DNA of 64,000 nucleotides from Rhodocyclaceae bacterium (lineage in GTDB: Bacteria > Pseudomonadota > Gammaproteobacteria > Burkholderiales > Rhodocyclaceae): the NCBI GenBank assembly GCA_008933825.1, contig WBUF01000001.1:95411-159410 (forward strand). The letters are read 5' to 3'. Both the position numbers and the translations under genes were made by a program. Shown here one piece after another: positions 17,234 to 27,170 of this stretch. The notes beneath the pieces were generated by a model, which searched no databases, was not told the DNA's origin, and was given only the letters and a program-made list of their open reading frames with translations. Within the stretch, counting starts at the first letter, position 1, and each line of letters opens with the position of its first letter.

Positions 17234-18198
17234 TTTTTCCTCGGCTCGATGCCGTCGCCGAGGCGCTTCAGGCTGGCCATGGGCACCTCCCCCAGCACCG
17301 TCAGCCGGTGTTTGCCGGCGACGCGCTCATAAACATTGATGGCGCCGACCGAGTAGGTTGATTGCGCTGCCTTCCGATCGCCCAGAGGCTCTATGAATAC
17401 CGATATCGAGGCCAGCCCGTCGGTGAACACGAAGTGGGTCGTCTCCCCGATCCCGCCGGAAACATTCCCCCGCCTCATGCCGGCGCTTTTCCTGAAGCCG
17501 GGCAGCTGGGCTTTGAACAGCCAGTCCCCTCCGACGGAGAGGCGCTGTGCGGCGCGGGCATTGTGGATACGCCAGGCCCTGCCTTCCGTGTCGAAGCGGG
17601 ATCTCAGGCTGCCCGGGTCTATGACACCGTTGATCTGCAGCTGGCTGAAGGCGAACTGCTCGATGGTCTCGTTACCTTCGCTGACCATGCGCGCCTTCAG
17701 GATCAGACCGGTATTGAGGTCCGCCCATATCTGATGGCCGTAGCGCAGGGCGTCCTTCGGTTCGAGGATGATGAGCTGGCTGTCGAAGCCGGCCACCCGG
17801 GCGGTCTCTCCCTTGCGCAGCCGGTAATGCTCATCCAGGTTGCTGACCGATGCCGGCAGGAGTGCGGGAAAAGCCTTGTGCTCACCGCGCCGCTCGATGA
17901 TGACGACCTTCTCGTCTGGCAGGAAACACCTGACTTCCTCGTTGCGCCGCACTACCTCGCGCGGGCTGCCGTCAAGCACCTCCAGTCGTTCCTGCTCGCC
18001 AGAGGCATCGACAATATGGGTAATCCGCGAGGTTTCCGAACTGCCGCCGCTCTGATAGGTAAACGTTCCGGTGTAATTCAGTCCTTGGGCGGCCGCAGCC
18101 ATTTTTTGCAGCCATGCCAGGGCATCTCCGTGCTGGTCGCCATGGGCCGGGGCAGCGAGCGCGCCGGCAAGGCCGATCAGCATCAGGCCGCGCATCAT
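17230..18198 (-). CDS. rseB: Periplasmic sigma-E regulator RseB/MucB
   Basis: RseB binds the periplasmic part of RseA and senses lipoprotein or LPS stress. The protein is 322 aa from MMRGLMLIGLAGALAAPAHG, a signal peptide. It has an N-terminal LolA-like domain (ALAWLQKMAAAAQGLNYTGTF) and a C-terminal MucB/RseB domain (about 205-320). The ATG overlaps the rseA stop by four bases. The long upstream frame overlaps rseA and was discarded. Confidence 0.93.
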   Translation of the reverse strand: MMRGLMLIGLAGALAAPAHGDQHGDALAWLQKMAAAAQGLNYTGTFTYQSGGSSETSRITHIVDASGEQERLEVLDGSPREVVRRNEEVRCFLPDEKVVIIERRGEHKAFPALLPASVSNLDEHYRLRKGETARVAGFDSQLIILEPKDALRYGHQIWADLNTGLILKARMVSEGNETIEQFAFSQLQINGVIDPGSLRSRFDTEGRAWRIHNARAAQRLSVGGDWLFKAQLPGFRKSAGMRRGNVSGGIGETTHFVFTDGLASISVFIEPLGDRKAAQSTYSVGAINVYERVAGKHRLTVLGEVPMASLKRLGDGIEPRKK

Positions 18199-18707
18199 GG
18201 CCGGCCGACCCGACGAATCTCCGACACGGAGCGCACATACGGCGCCACGCCCTGTATGCGGCCACTCGGCGAATGCGCCTGATGGGCGACGAGATACTCC
18301 TTCAGCGCGCCGGAAGGCGGCGTCTGCGGCGCCGATACCGCAAGGCCTTCTGCCGGTTGCGCCTTGACGGCAATCTCGATCGGCGCCGGGGCATTCAGGG
18401 ACAAAGCTACCCACCCCGCGACAGCCACGCCCGCGATGGCTGCTGCCATCGGCAGGGCCAGGCGCAGGGAACTGCGCTTGGGCTGTGCGGAGGGCGCGAA
18501 CAGAACGGGTTCCTCGGCTAGTCTTTCCATCACCCGGCCGGCAAGGTCCGGCGAGTGGGCCGGGGAGTCGCGCAGTGTGTCGCCGATCAAGTGGTAAACG
18601 CTCCAGGCATTCTGCAACTCCGTGTCGCGACGTAGTGCATCAATCGCCCGGTTCGCCTGGTCCGGAGCCAGCTCGTCGTCCAGCAGAGCGGAAATGTCAG
18701 ATTTCAT
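18195..18707 (-). CDS. rseA: Anti-sigma-E factor RseA
   Basis: RseA holds sigma-E at the membrane until regulated proteolysis releases it. The protein is 170 aa. The N-terminal anti-sigma domain begins MKSDISALLDDELAPDQANRAI. One membrane segment lies near residues 88-107 (ALPMAAAIAGVAVAGWVAL), with a periplasmic tail after it. I prefer the ATG at 18707, with AGGTGG six bases upstream, over the GTG three codons earlier, which would overlap rpoE. Confidence 0.9.
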   Translation of the reverse strand: MKSDISALLDDELAPDQANRAIDALRRDTELQNAWSVYHLIGDTLRDSPAHSPDLAGRVMERLAEEPVLFAPSAQPKRSSLRLALPMAAAIAGVAVAGWVALSLNAPAPIEIAVKAQPAEGLAVSAPQTPPSGALKEYLVAHQAHSPSGRIQGVAPYVRSVSEIRRVGRP

Positions 18708-18709
18708 AC

Positions 18710-19309
18710 TCACCACCTCTTGTCCGGCGCCGTATCGAGCAAAGGTCGCAGCTTTTCGGCAACCGCCTCGCGTGCCCTGAAGATGCGCGAGCGCACTGTT
18801 CCTATCGGGCAGTCCATCATTTTTGCGATGTCCTCATAACTCATGCCCTCTATCTCCCGCAGGGTGATGGCCGTGCGCAGGTCCTCCGGCAGGGCTTCCA
18901 TGGCCGCATTCACCGTTTCGCCGATCTCTTTCGAGAAGAGCATGCGCTCGGGCGTATTGATATCGCGCAACAGGTCGCCTTCTTCGAAACCCTCGGCATC
19001 CTCCGAGTTGAACTCGGTACTGGTGGGTGTCCGCCGGCCCTGCGACACCAGGTAGTTCTTCGCGGTATTGATGCCGATCCGGTACAGCCACGTATAGAAG
19101 GCGCTGTCGCCGCGAAAATTGCCCAAGGCGCGATAAGCCTTGATGAACGTTTCCTGCGCCACGTCCTCAACCTCGGCCGGATCACGAATCAGCCGCGAGA
19201 GCAGACGCGCCAGCTTGCGTTGATACTTCGACACCAACAACCCGAACGCCTGCTGGTCGCCGTGCTGCGCGCGGACAACCAACTGCTGGTCAACTTCTCG
19301 TTCTCCCAT
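18710..19309 (-). CDS. rpoE: RNA polymerase sigma factor RpoE (sigma-E, ECF)
   Basis: It is the envelope-stress sigma factor. The protein is 199 aa. Region 2 contains DVAQETFIKAYRALGNFRGDSAFYTWLYRIGINTAKNYL. Region 4 contains LPEDLRTAITLREIEGMSYEDIAKMMDCPIGTVRSRIFRAREA. The order rpoE-rseA-rseB-rseC-degQ is the standard operon, with two to four base overlaps or gaps throughout. A sequence resembling its own promoter lies upstream (19413-19439). Confidence 0.97.
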   Translation of the reverse strand: MGEREVDQQLVVRAQHGDQQAFGLLVSKYQRKLARLLSRLIRDPAEVEDVAQETFIKAYRALGNFRGDSAFYTWLYRIGINTAKNYLVSQGRRTPTSTEFNSEDAEGFEEGDLLRDINTPERMLFSKEIGETVNAAMEALPEDLRTAITLREIEGMSYEDIAKMMDCPIGTVRSRIFRAREAVAEKLRPLLDTAPDKRW

Positions 19310-19412
19310 TCGAGCGGCGAAATGATGGAAATGGTCCCGACCCGAAGGATCGAGCCGAATGCCGCAAGTATAGCCATTGCCGGCGCGCCCAGCACAGCGC
19401 TGTCGTCAGCAA

Positions 19413-19439
19413 GGAGACATCGCCTCATCAAAAAAGTTC
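19413..19439 (-). promoter_or_regulatory. Candidate sigma-E autoregulated promoter of rpoE
   Basis: On the complement, GAACTT (19439-19434) is followed by 15 bases and GTCTCC (19418-19413). The sigma-E consensus is GGAACTT-N15/16-GTCTAA. It points at rpoE about 105 bases downstream and lies close to the divergent nadB start. Confidence 0.5.
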
Positions 19440-19500
19440 AGTGACCGGCCCGCAGCGCCGAATGGTATAGTTGCTGGCCTTCAATCAGCCAGTCAGCACC

Positions 19501-21078
19501 GTGCAGGTTTTCGACGTCCTCATCATCGGCAGCGGCCTGGCAGGCCAGTCCCTCGCGCTGCAACTGGCTCCGCACAGGAGGGTCGCGCTGGTAACCAAGC
19601 GTTCCCTCGAGGACAGCGCCAGCAGCCGCGCCCAGGGCGGCATAGCCGCCGCCCTGGACGACGCCGACTCCATCGATGCGCACATCAAGGATACGCTGGT
19701 GGCCGGAGCCGGCCTGTGCAGTCCCCGTACCACCCGTTTCGTCGTCGAGCGCGGCAAGGCGGCCATCGACTGGCTTATCGGACAGGGCGTGCCCTTTACC
19801 CGGGACGCCTCCGGCGACGGCTATCATCTCACCCGCGAAGGCGGACACAGCCATCGACGCGTGATCCATGTCGCCGATGCCACCGGTTTGGCCGTACAGG
19901 ATATCCTGACGCAGAAATTACGCGCGCACCCGAACATCAGGGTGTTCGAGCACCATATCGCCATCGACCTCATCACCGGCGCCAAGTTCGGGCTGCCGGA
20001 CAGCGGCTGCCACGGTGCCTATGTCCTCGACAAGCAGGCAGAGCACGTGGAGACTTTCTGCGCACCCCACACGGTGCTGGCCACCGGGGGCACGGGCAAG
20101 GTCTATCTCTACACCACCAACCCGGACACGGCGACGGGTGACGGCATCGCCATGGCCTGGCGGGCCGGCTGCTCCGTCGCAAACATGGAATTCATCCAGT
20201 TCCATCCGACCTGCCTGTACCATCCGAACATCAAGTCATTTCTCATCACGGAGGCCATGCGTGGAGAAGGCGGCCTGTTGCGCCTGCCCGGCGGCGAGCG
20301 CTTCATGCCGGAGCATGATCCCCGCGCCGAACTGGCGCCGCGCGACATTGTCGCCAGGGCCATCGATTTCGAGATGAAGAAGCGCGGCCTCGACTGCGTC
20401 TATCTCGACATGACGCACAAGCCGGCGGCCTTCCTCATCGAGCATTTCCCCAACATCCATGCCCAGTGCCTCGCGCTGGGCATCGACATAACGCGCCAAC
20501 CGATTCCAGTCGTGCCGGCTGCCCATTATTCCTGCGGCGGTGTCGTCGCGGATTTTTCCGCTCGCACCGCCCTGCCCGGCCTGTATGCGGTCGGCGAAAC
20601 CGCCTTTACCGGGCTTCACGGTGCCAACCGGCTCGCCAGCAATTCGCTGCTGGAATGCCTCGTATTCTCCGCCGCCGCCGCAGAGAGCATTCTCGCCTCG
20701 CAGCGCGAACCCCTGTCTTCCCTGCCGGCGTGGGACGAGAGCCGCGTCACCGATGCTGACGAGGAAATCGTCATCTCGCACAACTGGGACGAGTTGCGCC
20801 GCTTCATGTGGGATTACGTCGGCATCGTGCGGACCAACAAACGTCTCGAGCGCGCGCGCCACCGCATCCGCCTGCTGGAGCGTGAAATCGACGAGTACTA
20901 TGCCAACTTCCGGGTCACCAACGACCTGATCGAACTGCGCAATCTCGTGCTGACCGCAGATCTGATCGTGCGCTGCGCACAACGGCGCCGGGAAAGCCGC
21001 GGCTTGCATGCCAGCCGCGACTACCCGGATACGCTAGCTGCCGCCCGGAACACGGTCCTGCGGAACCGCCTCAGTTGA
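19501..21078 (+). CDS. nadB: L-aspartate oxidase
   Basis: NadB oxidises L-aspartate to iminoaspartate, the first step of de novo NAD synthesis; FAD is the cofactor. The protein is 525 aa from the GTG at 19501. The FAD motif is VLIIGSGLAGQSLAL, followed by SSRAQGGIAAAL and HYSCGGVVAD, and a C-terminal succinate-dehydrogenase-like helical domain. An extended -10 (TGGTATAGT, ending 19471) sits just upstream, so the TTG at 19471 would be at the transcription start and is less likely. The gene is divergent from rpoE, a frequent neighbour. Its 3' end overlaps the convergent ygfX-like gene by 45 bases. Confidence 0.93.
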   Translation: MQVFDVLIIGSGLAGQSLALQLAPHRRVALVTKRSLEDSASSRAQGGIAAALDDADSIDAHIKDTLVAGAGLCSPRTTRFVVERGKAAIDWLIGQGVPFTRDASGDGYHLTREGGHSHRRVIHVADATGLAVQDILTQKLRAHPNIRVFEHHIAIDLITGAKFGLPDSGCHGAYVLDKQAEHVETFCAPHTVLATGGTGKVYLYTTNPDTATGDGIAMAWRAGCSVANMEFIQFHPTCLYHPNIKSFLITEAMRGEGGLLRLPGGERFMPEHDPRAELAPRDIVARAIDFEMKKRGLDCVYLDMTHKPAAFLIEHFPNIHAQCLALGIDITRQPIPVVPAAHYSCGGVVADFSARTALPGLYAVGETAFTGLHGANRLASNSLLECLVFSAAAAESILASQREPLSSLPAWDESRVTDADEEIVISHNWDELRRFMWDYVGIVRTNKRLERARHRIRLLEREIDEYYANFRVTNDLIELRNLVLTADLIVRCAQRRRESRGLHASRDYPDTLAAARNTVLRNRLS

Positions 21079-21498
21079 CTTCCAGCGCATCCAGGATCGC
21101 AGCATGCGCCATTCTTCGCCGGCAAGCGCGTCTGGCAGGATGGCGAGCGTCTGCCGGCGTGCGCCCCCCCCGCCTTCCAGTTGCAGGATGACCAGCCAGG
21201 GCCAGAGCGTGGACCGGCCCGACACGGCTGCCTCGTAGCGGTCGCCATCGGCAAGCGTCGCATCGACGCGGCCGTCCTCCCGGAGAAGCAGTTCGCGGAC
21301 CGATGTTGCAGCCAGGCCCAACACATGACGGTGCAACGCTACGAGGCAAGAGGCGGCAATCACAAGGCTCATGGCCAGTTTCGACCAGAACGGCAGCGTC
21401 AGGGGAAGCAGGCCGGAAACGCCGGCACAATGCAGCATGAGCAACAATGCCGCTAGGCGGCGCGAGGGTTTGAGCGCCAGCCGATGCGGGAAATGCAC
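21034..21498 (-). CDS. YgfX/CptA-like small membrane protein
   Basis: The protein is about 154 aa from a GTG at 21498 (HFPHRLALKPSRRLAALLL). Two membrane segments lie at about residues 16-33 and 38-58, followed by a soluble domain with the family pattern of a positively charged start and LLLREDGRVDATLADG. YgfX-type proteins are reported to affect cell division or succinate dehydrogenase flavinylation partners; here only the family resemblance is seen. It is transcribed with fabF upstream, and its end overlaps nadB convergently. An earlier start would overlap fabF. Confidence 0.6.
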   Translation of the reverse strand: MHFPHRLALKPSRRLAALLLMLHCAGVSGLLPLTLPFWSKLAMSLVIAASCLVALHRHVLGLAATSVRELLLREDGRVDATLADGDRYEAAVSGRSTLWPWLVILQLEGGGGARRQTLAILPDALAGEEWRMLRSWMRWKSTEAVPQDRVPGGS

Positions 21499-21514
21499 CG
21501 GCCAATGGAAAGCT

Positions 21515-22747
21515 TCAGATACGCCGGAAGGCCAGCGTGCCATTGGTGCCGCCGAAACCGAAGTTGTTTTTCAGCGCCACCTCGATTTCGAGCTGACGCG
21601 CCGCGTTGGCGCAGTAGTCGAGATCGCATTCCGGATCCTGCTCGAAAATATTGATGGTCGGCGGCGAAATCCGGTGATGCACCGCCAGCACGGTCAATGC
21701 CGACTCGAGGCCGCCGGCCCCGCCGAGCAAATGCCCTGTCATGGACTTCGTGGAATTTACCACCAGCTTGCGGGCCACCTCGCCGAAGGCCAGCTTGATG
21801 GCATCCGTTTCGTTCTTGTCTCCCAGCGGCGTCGACGTACCATGGGCATTCAGGTATTGAACTTGGTCGGCATTGATGCCGGCATCCCGCAAGGCATTGA
21901 GCATGCTGCGACACGGCCCGTCGGTATCCGGCGCAGTCATATGGTAGGCGTCGCCGCTCATGCCGAAACCAACCAGCTCCGCATATATCTTTGCGCCGCG
22001 CCGCCTGGCGCGCTCGTACTCTTCGAGCACCAGCACCCCGGCGCCTTCGCCCAGCACGAAACCGTCACGGCCCATGTCCCACGGGCGGCTGGCCGTCGAC
22101 GGGTCATCGTTGCGCGTGGATAAGGCCTGGGCGGAGGCAAAACCGCCGATCGCCAGGGGCGTAACAGTGGATTCTGCGCCCCCGCAGACCATCGCGTCCG
22201 CGTCGCCGTACTGGATCATGCGGAAGCTTGTGCCGATGGCGTGCAGGCCCGTCGTGCAGGCCGTCACCACGGCAAGGTTCGGGCCTTTCAATCCGTAAAG
22301 GATCGAAAGATTACCGGAGATCATGTTGATGATCGTGCCGGGAATGAAGAACGGCGATATCTTGCGCGGCCCGCCGCCGAGGAAATCGTTGTGGGTATCC
22401 TCGATCATCGGCAGGCCGCCGATGCCGGAACCGATGTTTACCCCGATACGTTCGGCATTCTCCGAAGTCACCTCCAGGCCCGAGTCCTTGATGGCCTGGA
22501 TACCTGCCGCCATGCCGTAATGGATGAATGTATCCATCCGGCGCGCCTCCTTCGGCGGCAGGTAGGCGCCGACGTCGAATCCCTTGACCTCGCCCGCAAT
22601 GCGCGACTTGAACGAGGATGGATCGAACCGGGTGATCGTGCCGACGCCGCTTTTTCCGGCAATGATGTTGTCCCAGGTTTCCTGCACCGTGTTGCCGACC
22701 GGCGAAACAATGCCCAAACCGGTGACGGCTACCCTGCGGCGTGCCAC
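21515..22747 (-). CDS. fabF: 3-oxoacyl-[acyl-carrier-protein] synthase II
   Basis: FabF elongates acyl-ACP with malonyl-ACP. The protein is 410 aa from GTG ([12 protein letters not shown]), with AGGAG 8 bases upstream. The catalytic Cys is in [13 protein letters not shown], and the two His are in [11 protein letters not shown] and [13 protein letters not shown]. It lies 34 bases after acpP in the fabH-fabD-fabG-acpP-fabF series. Confidence 0.96.
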   Translation of the reverse strand: MARRRVAVTGLGIVSPVGNTVQETWDNIIAGKSGVGTITRFDPSSFKSRIAGEVKGFDVGAYLPPKEARRMDTFIHYGMAAGIQAIKDSGLEVTSENAERIGVNIGSGIGGLPMIEDTHNDFLGGGPRKISPFFIPGTIINMISGNLSILYGLKGPNLAVVTACTTGLHAIGTSFRMIQYGDADAMVCGGAESTVTPLAIGGFASAQALSTRNDDPSTASRPWDMGRDGFVLGEGAGVLVLEEYERARRRGAKIYAELVGFGMSGDAYHMTAPDTDGPCRSMLNALRDAGINADQVQYLNAHGTSTPLGDKNETDAIKLAFGEVARKLVVNSTKSMTGHLLGGAGGLESALTVLAVHHRISPPTINIFEQDPECDLDYCANAARQLEIEVALKNNFGFGGTNGTLAFRRI

Positions 22748-22781
22748 TTTGCTATGCTCCTGCGAGGAAAAACTGAAAGGC

Positions 22782-23021
22782 TTACTTCTTGAGGTGGGCG
22801 TTGATGTAGTCGATCGCCTGCTGGACGGTAGTGATCTTCTCGGCTTCCTCGTCCGGAATCTCGCACTCGAACTCCTCTTCGAGAGCCATGACCAGTTCGA
22901 CCGTGTCAAGCGAGTCGGCGCCAAGATCGTCAACGAACGACGATTCGGTTTTGATCTCGGATTCGTTCACGCCCAGCTGCTCGGCGACTATTTTCTTGAC
23001 GCGCTGCTCTATGTTCTCCAT
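22782..23021 (-). CDS. acpP: Acyl carrier protein
   Basis: The protein is 79 aa, very acidic, with the phosphopantetheine attachment Ser37 in [18 protein letters not shown]. It carries growing fatty acids and is activated by AcpS (8830-9216). A strong GAAGGAG ribosome site precedes the ATG. The gene has its own promoter in the gap after fabG, consistent with its need for high expression. Confidence 0.97.
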   Translation of the reverse strand: MENIEQRVKKIVAEQLGVNESEIKTESSFVDDLGADSLDTVELVMALEEEFECEIPDEEAEKITTVQQAIDYINAHLKK

Positions 23022-23073
23022 GTGTTTCGCTCCTTCCCTTTTTTAGCGGGTGTGACGAGAAAAAAACCGCGAC

Positions 23074-23102
23074 ATTCTATCAGAAAGACAAGCCCTCACC
23101 AA
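23074..23102 (-). promoter_or_regulatory. Sigma-70 promoter of acpP
   Basis: On the complement, TTGGTG (23102-23097), 17 bases, then TAGAAT (23079-23074). It lies between the end of fabG and acpP and would give a leader of about 45 bases. Confidence 0.6.
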
Positions 23103-23110
23103 ACCCGCAT

Positions 23111-23851
23111 TCAACCCATGTACATGCCGCCATTGACATGCAGGGTGGTGCCGGTGATGTACGCGGCGCGCGGCGAAGCGAGGAAAGTCACGGCCGCAGC
23201 GATTTCGTCGGCCTGGCCGAGGCGGCCGAGGGGAATCTGCCCGAGCAGCATGTCGCGCTGGGCGTCAGGCAACGCCTTGGTCATGTCGGTGTCGATGAAG
23301 CCGGGCGCTACGCAATTTACCGTGATGTTGCGGCTGCCCAGCTCGCGCGCCAAGGCGCGGCTCATGCCGGCCACGCCGGCTTTGGCGGCGGCATAGTTTG
23401 CCTGGCCGGGATTGCCGGAACTGCCCACCACGGAGGTGATGCTGATGATTCGGCCGTAGCGCGCCTTCATCATGCCGCGCATGACAGCCTTGGAAAGCCG
23501 GAAGACCGCCTTCAGATTGGTCTCGATCACGGCATCCCATTCTTCGTCCTTCATGCGCATGGCGAGATTGTCGCGCGTGATGCCGGCATTGTTCACCAGC
23601 ACCGAAACCGGACCGAATTTCCTTTCGATCTCTCCCATCAGCGCGTCGCAGGCGACCGCATCCGTGACATTCAGCACCGCCCCCCAGCCCTGAAGGCTGG
23701 CGTCGGCGAACGCCTTCTGGATATCGGCCGCGCCCGCTTCGCTGGTGGCAGTCCCGATCACCGCAGCACCCTCCCGGCCCAGATCCAGGGCGATCGCACG
23801 GCCGATGCCGCGCGATGCGCCGGTTACCAGTGCAACTTGACCCTTGAGCAT
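23111..23851 (-). CDS. fabG: 3-oxoacyl-[acyl-carrier-protein] reductase
   Basis: FabG is the NADPH-dependent reductase of the elongation cycle. The protein is a 246-aa short-chain dehydrogenase. The nucleotide motif is VTGASRGIGRAIAL, with NNAGITRDNLAMRM, the catalytic Ser in ISITSVVGSSG and Tyr-x3-Lys in YAAAKAGVAG. It lies 9 bases after fabD. Confidence 0.95.
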   Translation of the reverse strand: MLKGQVALVTGASRGIGRAIALDLGREGAAVIGTATSEAGAADIQKAFADASLQGWGAVLNVTDAVACDALMGEIERKFGPVSVLVNNAGITRDNLAMRMKDEEWDAVIETNLKAVFRLSKAVMRGMMKARYGRIISITSVVGSSGNPGQANYAAAKAGVAGMSRALARELGSRNITVNCVAPGFIDTDMTKALPDAQRDMLLGQIPLGRLGQADEIAAAVTFLASPRAAYITGTTLHVNGGMYMG

Positions 23852-23860
23852 GTTGGTTCC

Positions 23861-24793
23861 TCAGGCATTTGTCGCGGACAGGGCCGCCTCGACGCCGGCC
23901 AGATCAGCCATCGCGCCGCTGGACAGGCCGTCGGCGCAGCGTTTCACCAGGCCTGCGAGCACTTTGCCCGGACCGCATTCATAGACATGACTGATGCCCT
24001 TGCCTGCCATGAGTTGCAAGGTCTCGACCCAGCGCACCGGGGAGGCGGCCTGCCGTACCAGCGCGTCCCGAATCTGTTGCGGATCGGAAAGGCAGACCAC
24101 GTCGGCGTTGCCGACGACGGGCATCCGCGGCGGGGACAACGCCAATTCGGCCAGCCGCCGGCGCAAGCGCTCGGCCGCCGGCTTCATCAGCGAGCAGTGA
24201 AACGGCGCCGAGACGGGCAGCAGGACGGCCCGCTTGGCACCCCTTGCCTTGGCTGCGTCCGCGGCCCGCCGTACTGCAGCGGCATGGCCGGCGATCACGG
24301 TCTGCTCGGGCGCATTGAAATTGACGGCTTCGACAATCTGCCCCTGCGCATTTTCCTCGCAGACGGCCATCACGGTGGCGGCATCGAGTCCCAGAACGGC
24401 CGCCATCGCCCCTTCTCCAGACGGCACTGCTTCCTGCATCGCCTTGGCGCGCAGCTCGACCAGCGGCACGGCATCGGCAAAGCGCAACACCCCGGCAGCG
24501 ACCAGGGCAGAATATTCGCCCAGACTGTGTCCAGCAACCATGCCCGGCATTCTGCCGCCTTTTTCCTGCCAGAGCCGGAAGACGGCGATGCCCGCAGTCA
24601 GCATCAGGGGCTGAGTGTTGACTGTCAGGTTGAGCGCCTCTGCCGGCCCTTCGCTTACCAGTTGCCAGAGATCGCGGCCGAGCGCTGCGGATGCCTCGTC
24701 GAACGTGCCGCGGATCACGGGACTGTCGCCATAGGTCGCCATCATGCCCAATGACTGGGAACCCTGTCCGGGAAAAACGAGTGCAAATTGCAT
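23861..24793 (-). CDS. fabD: Malonyl-CoA:ACP transacylase
   Basis: FabD loads malonate on ACP. The protein is 310 aa from MQFALVFPGQGSQSLG. The catalytic Ser is in GHSLGEYSALVAAG and the His in SAPFHCSLM. I chose the ATG at 24793 because AAAGG lies 7 bases upstream; the ATG two codons earlier is too close to it. It follows fabH by about 106 bases. Confidence 0.95.
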   Translation of the reverse strand: MQFALVFPGQGSQSLGMMATYGDSPVIRGTFDEASAALGRDLWQLVSEGPAEALNLTVNTQPLMLTAGIAVFRLWQEKGGRMPGMVAGHSLGEYSALVAAGVLRFADAVPLVELRAKAMQEAVPSGEGAMAAVLGLDAATVMAVCEENAQGQIVEAVNFNAPEQTVIAGHAAAVRRAADAAKARGAKRAVLLPVSAPFHCSLMKPAAERLRRRLAELALSPPRMPVVGNADVVCLSDPQQIRDALVRQAASPVRWVETLQLMAGKGISHVYECGPGKVLAGLVKRCADGLSSGAMADLAGVEAALSATNA

Positions 24794-24899
24794 GTTCATG
24801 CCTTTCGCGGGTGCTCGGTGCCGACCTTCATGGGCGCTGCGCATGATAAGCCGGAGCAAAAAGCGAGGAGCGAAAATGCCATGTCGCGATAAATGGCCG

Positions 24900-25862
24900 T
24901 CAGAATTTAAGCAGCACCGCGCCCCAGGTGAAACCGCCGCCGACGCCTTCCAGCATGAGAACCTCGCCGCGCTTGATGCGTCCGCTGCGAACTGCGCTGT
25001 CCAGCGCCAGGGGAATCGAAGCCGCCGAGGTGTTGCCGTGCTGTTCCACCGTGGTGACGACCTTGTCCATCGGCAGGCCGAGCTTTTTCGCCGTCGATTG
25101 GATGATGCGGATGTTCGCCTGGTGCGGAATCAGCCAGTCTATCGCGCCGGTATCCATGCCGGCCTGATTGAGCACTTCCTGCGCGACCTCGGCGAGCACC
25201 TTGACGGCAAACTTGAACACCGCGGGGCCATCCATCTTGACGAAGGGCTGCCCCACCACCTTGCCGCCGCTGACGTTGCCAGGCACTTCGAGGATGCGGT
25301 GGTGAGAACCGTCGGCATGCAGCACGCTGGCGAGGACGCCCGGCTCGTTGCTGGCCTCCAGTATCACGGCCCCGGCGCCATCGCCAAACAGCACACAGGT
25401 GCCGCGATCGTTCCAGTCGAGGATGCGCGAGAAGACCTCGGCGCCGACCACCAGGGCGCACTGGTGGCTGCCTGAGCGGATGAATTTCTCGGCCACCGCC
25501 AAGGCGTAGGCAAATCCGCTACAGACCGCCTGCACGTCGAACGCCGCGGCGCCGCTGACGCCGAGCTTCGCTTGCAGCAGACAGGCCGTGCTCGGAAATA
25601 CGTAGTCGGGCGTCGAGGTGGCCAGAATGATGAGATCGATCTTTTCGGCCGGAATATCCGCCGCCTCGACCGCCTTCAGGCTGGCGGCCAACGCCAGATC
25701 GCTGGCCTGCTGACCGGCATCGGCGATATGGCGGCTGCGGATGCCCGTTCGTTCGACGATCCACTCGTCCGTTGTGTCTATGCCGCGCGCCATCAGGTCG
25801 ATGTTGCTCAAGGTCGTCGGCGGCAGGTAGCTGCCCGTTCCGGTAATGCGTGCGTAGATCAT
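24900..25862 (-). CDS. fabH: 3-oxoacyl-[acyl-carrier-protein] synthase III
   Basis: FabH starts fatty-acid synthesis by condensing acetyl-CoA with malonyl-ACP. The protein is 320 aa. The catalytic Cys is in [12 protein letters not shown], His in [11 protein letters not shown] and Asn in [13 protein letters not shown]. The ATG overlaps the plsX stop by four bases. Confidence 0.96.
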   Translation of the reverse strand: MIYARITGTGSYLPPTTLSNIDLMARGIDTTDEWIVERTGIRSRHIADAGQQASDLALAASLKAVEAADIPAEKIDLIILATSTPDYVFPSTACLLQAKLGVSGAAAFDVQAVCSGFAYALAVAEKFIRSGSHQCALVVGAEVFSRILDWNDRGTCVLFGDGAGAVILEASNEPGVLASVLHADGSHHRILEVPGNVSGGKVVGQPFVKMDGPAVFKFAVKVLAEVAQEVLNQAGMDTGAIDWLIPHQANIRIIQSTAKKLGLPMDKVVTTVEQHGNTSAASIPLALDSAVRSGRIKRGEVLMLEGVGGGFTWGAVLLKF

Positions 25863-26884
25863 CGCTGCAAGGCCAGCGTGGGCGCGCCTTGCGCCATGCG
25901 TTCGCTGATGCGCTCGGCGAGTCGATTGCGCGCGGCTTCTGCCGCGCGCTCGATGGCCTTGGTAAAGGCCAGTTGATCCGCCGACCCGTGGCTCTTCACG
26001 ACGATGCCGCGCAGACCGAGCAGGCAGGCACCATTGTAGCGGCGCGGATCGGCGCGTCTCTTGAATGCATTGAGCGCCGGCATGGCGGCCAGCGCAGCGA
26101 GCTTTCTGAGCGGATTGCGGCTGAACTCCTCGCGCAGGAAGGTGGCCAGCATGTGCGCGAGTCCTTCCGATGTCTTCAGCAGCACGTTGCCGACAAAGCC
26201 GTCGCAGACGACGATGTCCGTCGTTCCCCTGTAAATGTCATCGCCTTCGACATTGCCGTGGAAATTGAGGCCGCTTTCCTTGAGAAGCTCGCCGGCCTGC
26301 TTGACCACCTCGTTGCCCTTGATATCCTCTTCGCCGATGTTGAGCAGGCCGACCGAGGGGCGATCCTTGTGCTCCACCGTCGACACAAGCATGGCGGCCA
26401 TGATGCCGAATTGAAGCAAGTGCTGCGGCTCGCAATCCACATTGGCTCCCAGATCCAGCACGTAGGTATGGCCTTTGAGAGTCGGCAGTGCAAAAGCGAT
26501 GGCCGGACGATCGATGCCGGGCAGGGTTTTCAGGACGAAACGGGAAATCGCCATCAGGGCGCCGGTATTGCCGGCCGAGACGGCCGCCGCGGCCTGACCG
26601 GACTTCACCAGATCGACAGCCACCCGCATAGAAGAGTCCTTCTTGACGCGCAAGGCCGTCGCCACCGGATCATGCATGCCGACCACTTCGGTGGCCGGCC
26701 GGAAGCACAGGCGCTCGCCGAAACGCAGCTTGTGCTTCGCCACCTCGGTCTCGATTTCGCCGGCCAGGCCAACCAACGTCACGCCGGCCTGCTGGTCCGC
26801 CTGCAGGAAGCGGAATACGGCCGGCAAGGTGACGGACGGACCGTGGTCCCCACCCATGCAGTCAATCGCGATGGTCACGTCCAT
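25859..26884 (-). CDS. plsX: Phosphate acyltransferase PlsX
   Basis: PlsX converts acyl-ACP to acyl-phosphate for phospholipid synthesis. The protein is 341 aa from [16 protein letters not shown], the family N-terminus. Other blocks are [21 protein letters not shown] and [18 protein letters not shown]. ATGs 13-14 codons upstream (26923/26926) are possible alternative starts. The order yceD-rpmF-plsX-fabH is conserved. Confidence 0.95.
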   Translation of the reverse strand: MDVTIAIDCMGGDHGPSVTLPAVFRFLQADQQAGVTLVGLAGEIETEVAKHKLRFGERLCFRPATEVVGMHDPVATALRVKKDSSMRVAVDLVKSGQAAAAVSAGNTGALMAISRFVLKTLPGIDRPAIAFALPTLKGHTYVLDLGANVDCEPQHLLQFGIMAAMLVSTVEHKDRPSVGLLNIGEEDIKGNEVVKQAGELLKESGLNFHGNVEGDDIYRGTTDIVVCDGFVGNVLLKTSEGLAHMLATFLREEFSRNPLRKLAALAAMPALNAFKRRADPRRYNGACLLGLRGIVVKSHGSADQLAFTKAIERAAEAARNRLAERISERMAQGAPTLALQR

Positions 26885-26960
26885 CGACGTGCTGTTGGCT
26901 CCGACATTTGAATGGGTCGGCATCATGCCCGCTTGACGGACGGATGCCGGCAGACGGGCC

Positions 26961-27140
26961 TTACTCGCCCTTGGTCTTGACGACTTTCTTGCCGCGGTAA
27001 TAGCCGCTCGGACTAACGTGATGGCGCAGATGGGTCTCGCCGGTGGTCGACTCGACCGCAAGCGGCGGATTGGTCAGGAAGTCATGCGCACGGTGCATGC
27101 CGCGCTTGGAAGGCGACTTCTTGTTCTGTTGGACAGCCAT
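26961..27140 (-). CDS. rpmF: 50S ribosomal protein L32
   Basis: The protein is 59 aa, basic, starting [20 protein letters not shown] and ending in [14 protein letters not shown], the classic bL32 layout. The four-cysteine zinc site of some L32 proteins is absent, the normal C- form in this group. It sits between yceD and plsX, as in most Proteobacteria. Confidence 0.96.
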   Translation of the reverse strand: MAVQQNKKSPSKRGMHRAHDFLTNPPLAVESTTGETHLRHHVSPSGYYRGKKVVKTKGE

Positions 27141-27170
27141 GTTCTACTCCTAAAAAAACGTGTTCGGTAA

